Source of the DNA: Sphingobacteriaceae bacterium
GTDB taxonomy: Bacteria > Bacteroidota > Bacteroidia > Sphingobacteriales > Sphingobacteriaceae
Direction of reading: 5' to 3'
DNA: 34,559 bases
Assembly: GCA_903644075.1 (NCBI GenBank)
Contig: CAHJXH010000016.1
Coordinates: 1 to 34,559, forward strand
The notes below the pieces were generated by a model. It was not told the DNA's origin. It saw only the letters and a program-made list of their open reading frames with translations, and did not search any database. Positions 33,783-34,559 of the stretch are shown piece after piece. A program made the position numbers and the translations under genes. Each line of letters begins with the position of its first letter. Positions within the stretch are counted from its first letter, which is position 1.

Positions 33783-33834
33783 CGAGTCTCAATTTTTAAG
33801 ATATTTAATGTCTTAACTAAATAATTGAAACTCG
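33783..33834. repeat. Long inverted repeat directly before the S9 peptidase start
   Basis: CGAGTCTCAATT (33783-33794) pairs with AATTGAAACTCG (33823-33834), one mismatch; TTAAGA (33796-33801) pairs with TCTTAA (33811-33816) inside it. It ends 4 bp before the ATG, so it could control translation or be a regulator site. Confidence 0.5.
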
Positions 33835-33838
33835 AACT

Positions 33839-34559
33839 ATGCGTAAACTTTTACTGCTTTCGCTTGGTATTGCAGCCGCTTATGGCGCTAATGCCCAGCA
33901 AGTATCCAAAAAACCTATCGATCATTCTGTGTATGATGGCTGGCAAAGTGTAGCCAATGAACGCATCACTAATGATGGCAAATGGGTTACCTATGTTGTT
34001 AAACCACAACAAGGTGATGCCGATTTAATTATTACTGATGTAAAAAACAAGGCCCCGTTTAAAATTCAGCGGGCTGATACAGCCCGTTTCACCGGCGATT
34101 CTAAATATGCGGTATTCCTGATCCGCCCATTCTATAAAGACATCCGCCAGGCTAAAATCAAGAAGAAAAAGCCGGAGGATATGCCTAAAGATACTTTAGG
34201 TTATGTGGCATTAGGTGCACAAGCTGTAACCAAAGTGCCGGCGGTACGCTCATTTAAAATAGCCGAAACTGCCCCTGTAATAGCCTACCTTGCCCCTGCC
34301 GATACAGTTAAAAAGCCAGCAGCGGGCGATACTTCAAAAAAAGCAATAGCAACAACTATTGCCACGCCAACCAAAGAGGGCGGCAACCTTACTATTCTGC
34401 AATTACTGAATGGTAAACAGCGTGCATTTAAATACGTAACTGAATATCAGCTATCTAAAAACGGAAACTTATTGGCATTTGCAGTTACAGCACCTAAAAG
34501 ATCGAAAGATGCTAAATCTGCTTTTTATATTTATGATGTGGCTAAAGATGAGCTGAAAG
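33839..34559 (+). CDS. S9-family (prolyl oligopeptidase-like) peptidase, N-terminal part, runs off window
   Basis: The frame is open from the ATG at 33839 to the end of the window (240 codons). Residues 1-19 are a signal peptide ending ANA|Q. The rest looks like the start of a beta-propeller: DHSVYDGWQSVANERITNDGKWVTYVVKPQQ and later YQLSKNGNLLAFAV, the repeated D-G-K-W/N-G-N-x-L-A blades seen in Bacteroidota S9 peptidases. A Lys- and Thr-rich insert (about 155-180) interrupts it. The alpha/beta hydrolase catalytic domain would lie outside the window, so the assignment is by N-terminal resemblance only. Confidence 0.72.
   Translation, partial: MRKLLLLSLGIAAAYGANAQQVSKKPIDHSVYDGWQSVANERITNDGKWVTYVVKPQQGDADLIITDVKNKAPFKIQRADTARFTGDSKYAVFLIRPFYKDIRQAKIKKKKPEDMPKDTLGYVALGAQAVTKVPAVRSFKIAETAPVIAYLAPADTVKKPAAGDTSKKAIATTIATPTKEGGNLTILQLLNGKQRAFKYVTEYQLSKNGNLLAFAVTAPKRSKDAKSAFYIYDVAKDELK

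Noticed and set aside
1..34559. CRISPR array, prophage or complete insertion sequence
   Set aside because: No regular spacer-repeat array, integrase or full transposase is present; the only transposase-like sequence is the zinc ribbon fused to the 7TM sensor.

Overview
The window looks like chromosome of a Bacteroidota bacterium, most likely family Sphingobacteriaceae (Mucilaginibacter/Pedobacter-like). This rests on the gene families: Ig_7-type surface repeats, a 7TMR-DISM sensor, the ArgF'-type transcarbamylase arginine pathway, and S23 four-helix bundle proteins. Shine-Dalgarno sequences are weak or A-rich and several promoter candidates resemble the Bacteroidota -7 element TAnnTTTG. I could not run any search, so the taxonomic placement is inference.

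Region 1 (1-10.6 kb) is a surface/adhesion region. A secreted Ig-like repeat protein runs off the left edge. Next come a protein joining a possible helix-turn-helix domain to a P-loop STAND-like NTPase, then a 940-aa secreted beta-barrel protein. Divergent from the barrel gene lie a small pilin-like protein, a PapD-like two-domain chaperone and a protein made of three pilin-like modules. Together these four look like a chaperone-usher-type fibre system in a phylum better known for type V pili. A strong intrinsic terminator sits in the first codons of the chaperone gene, just after the pilin gene.

Region 2 (10.6-20.1 kb) begins with a two-gene glycoside hydrolase operon (GH30 then GH5-CBM6, minus strand), probably for beta-glucan breakdown. 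Divergent from it is a 7TMR-DISM membrane sensor whose cytoplasmic end is the zinc ribbon and helix-turn-helix of an IS1595-family transposase without the nuclease domain. A Tat-exported protein, probably carbohydrate-active, follows 26 bp later. Then come an SPW-repeat membrane protein, a YycJ-like metallo-hydrolase and a small two-helix membrane protein.

Region 3 (20.1-34.6 kb) is an arginine biosynthesis locus. It starts with a structured leader holding a 41-codon ORF with a CGA-CGA-CGG arginine run, a candidate attenuator. Then come a GNAT acyltransferase (candidate N-acylglutamate synthase), argG, argC, an S23/IVP four-helix-bundle gene, argD, argF' and a PaiB-like gene. Two minus-strand genes (CPA1 antiporter, type II NADH dehydrogenase) interrupt the locus. 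It resumes with an alpha/beta hydrolase, argB, proC and an ectoine-type aspartokinase, and ends in a truncated S9 peptidase gene. No argE or argH is present.

Gene junctions in region 3 carry several kinds of repeat. There are two families of inverted 7-nt (heptad) repeats; one pair brackets the S23 gene exactly between argC and argD, like an rRNA intervening sequence moved into an mRNA. There is also a CTCCGCC/GGCGGAG palindrome, which encodes the ArgC N-terminus and supplies a Shine-Dalgarno for argF'. The two most novel-looking items are the S23 cassette and the chaperone-usher-like cluster; next are the sensor-transposase fusion and the arginine leader.
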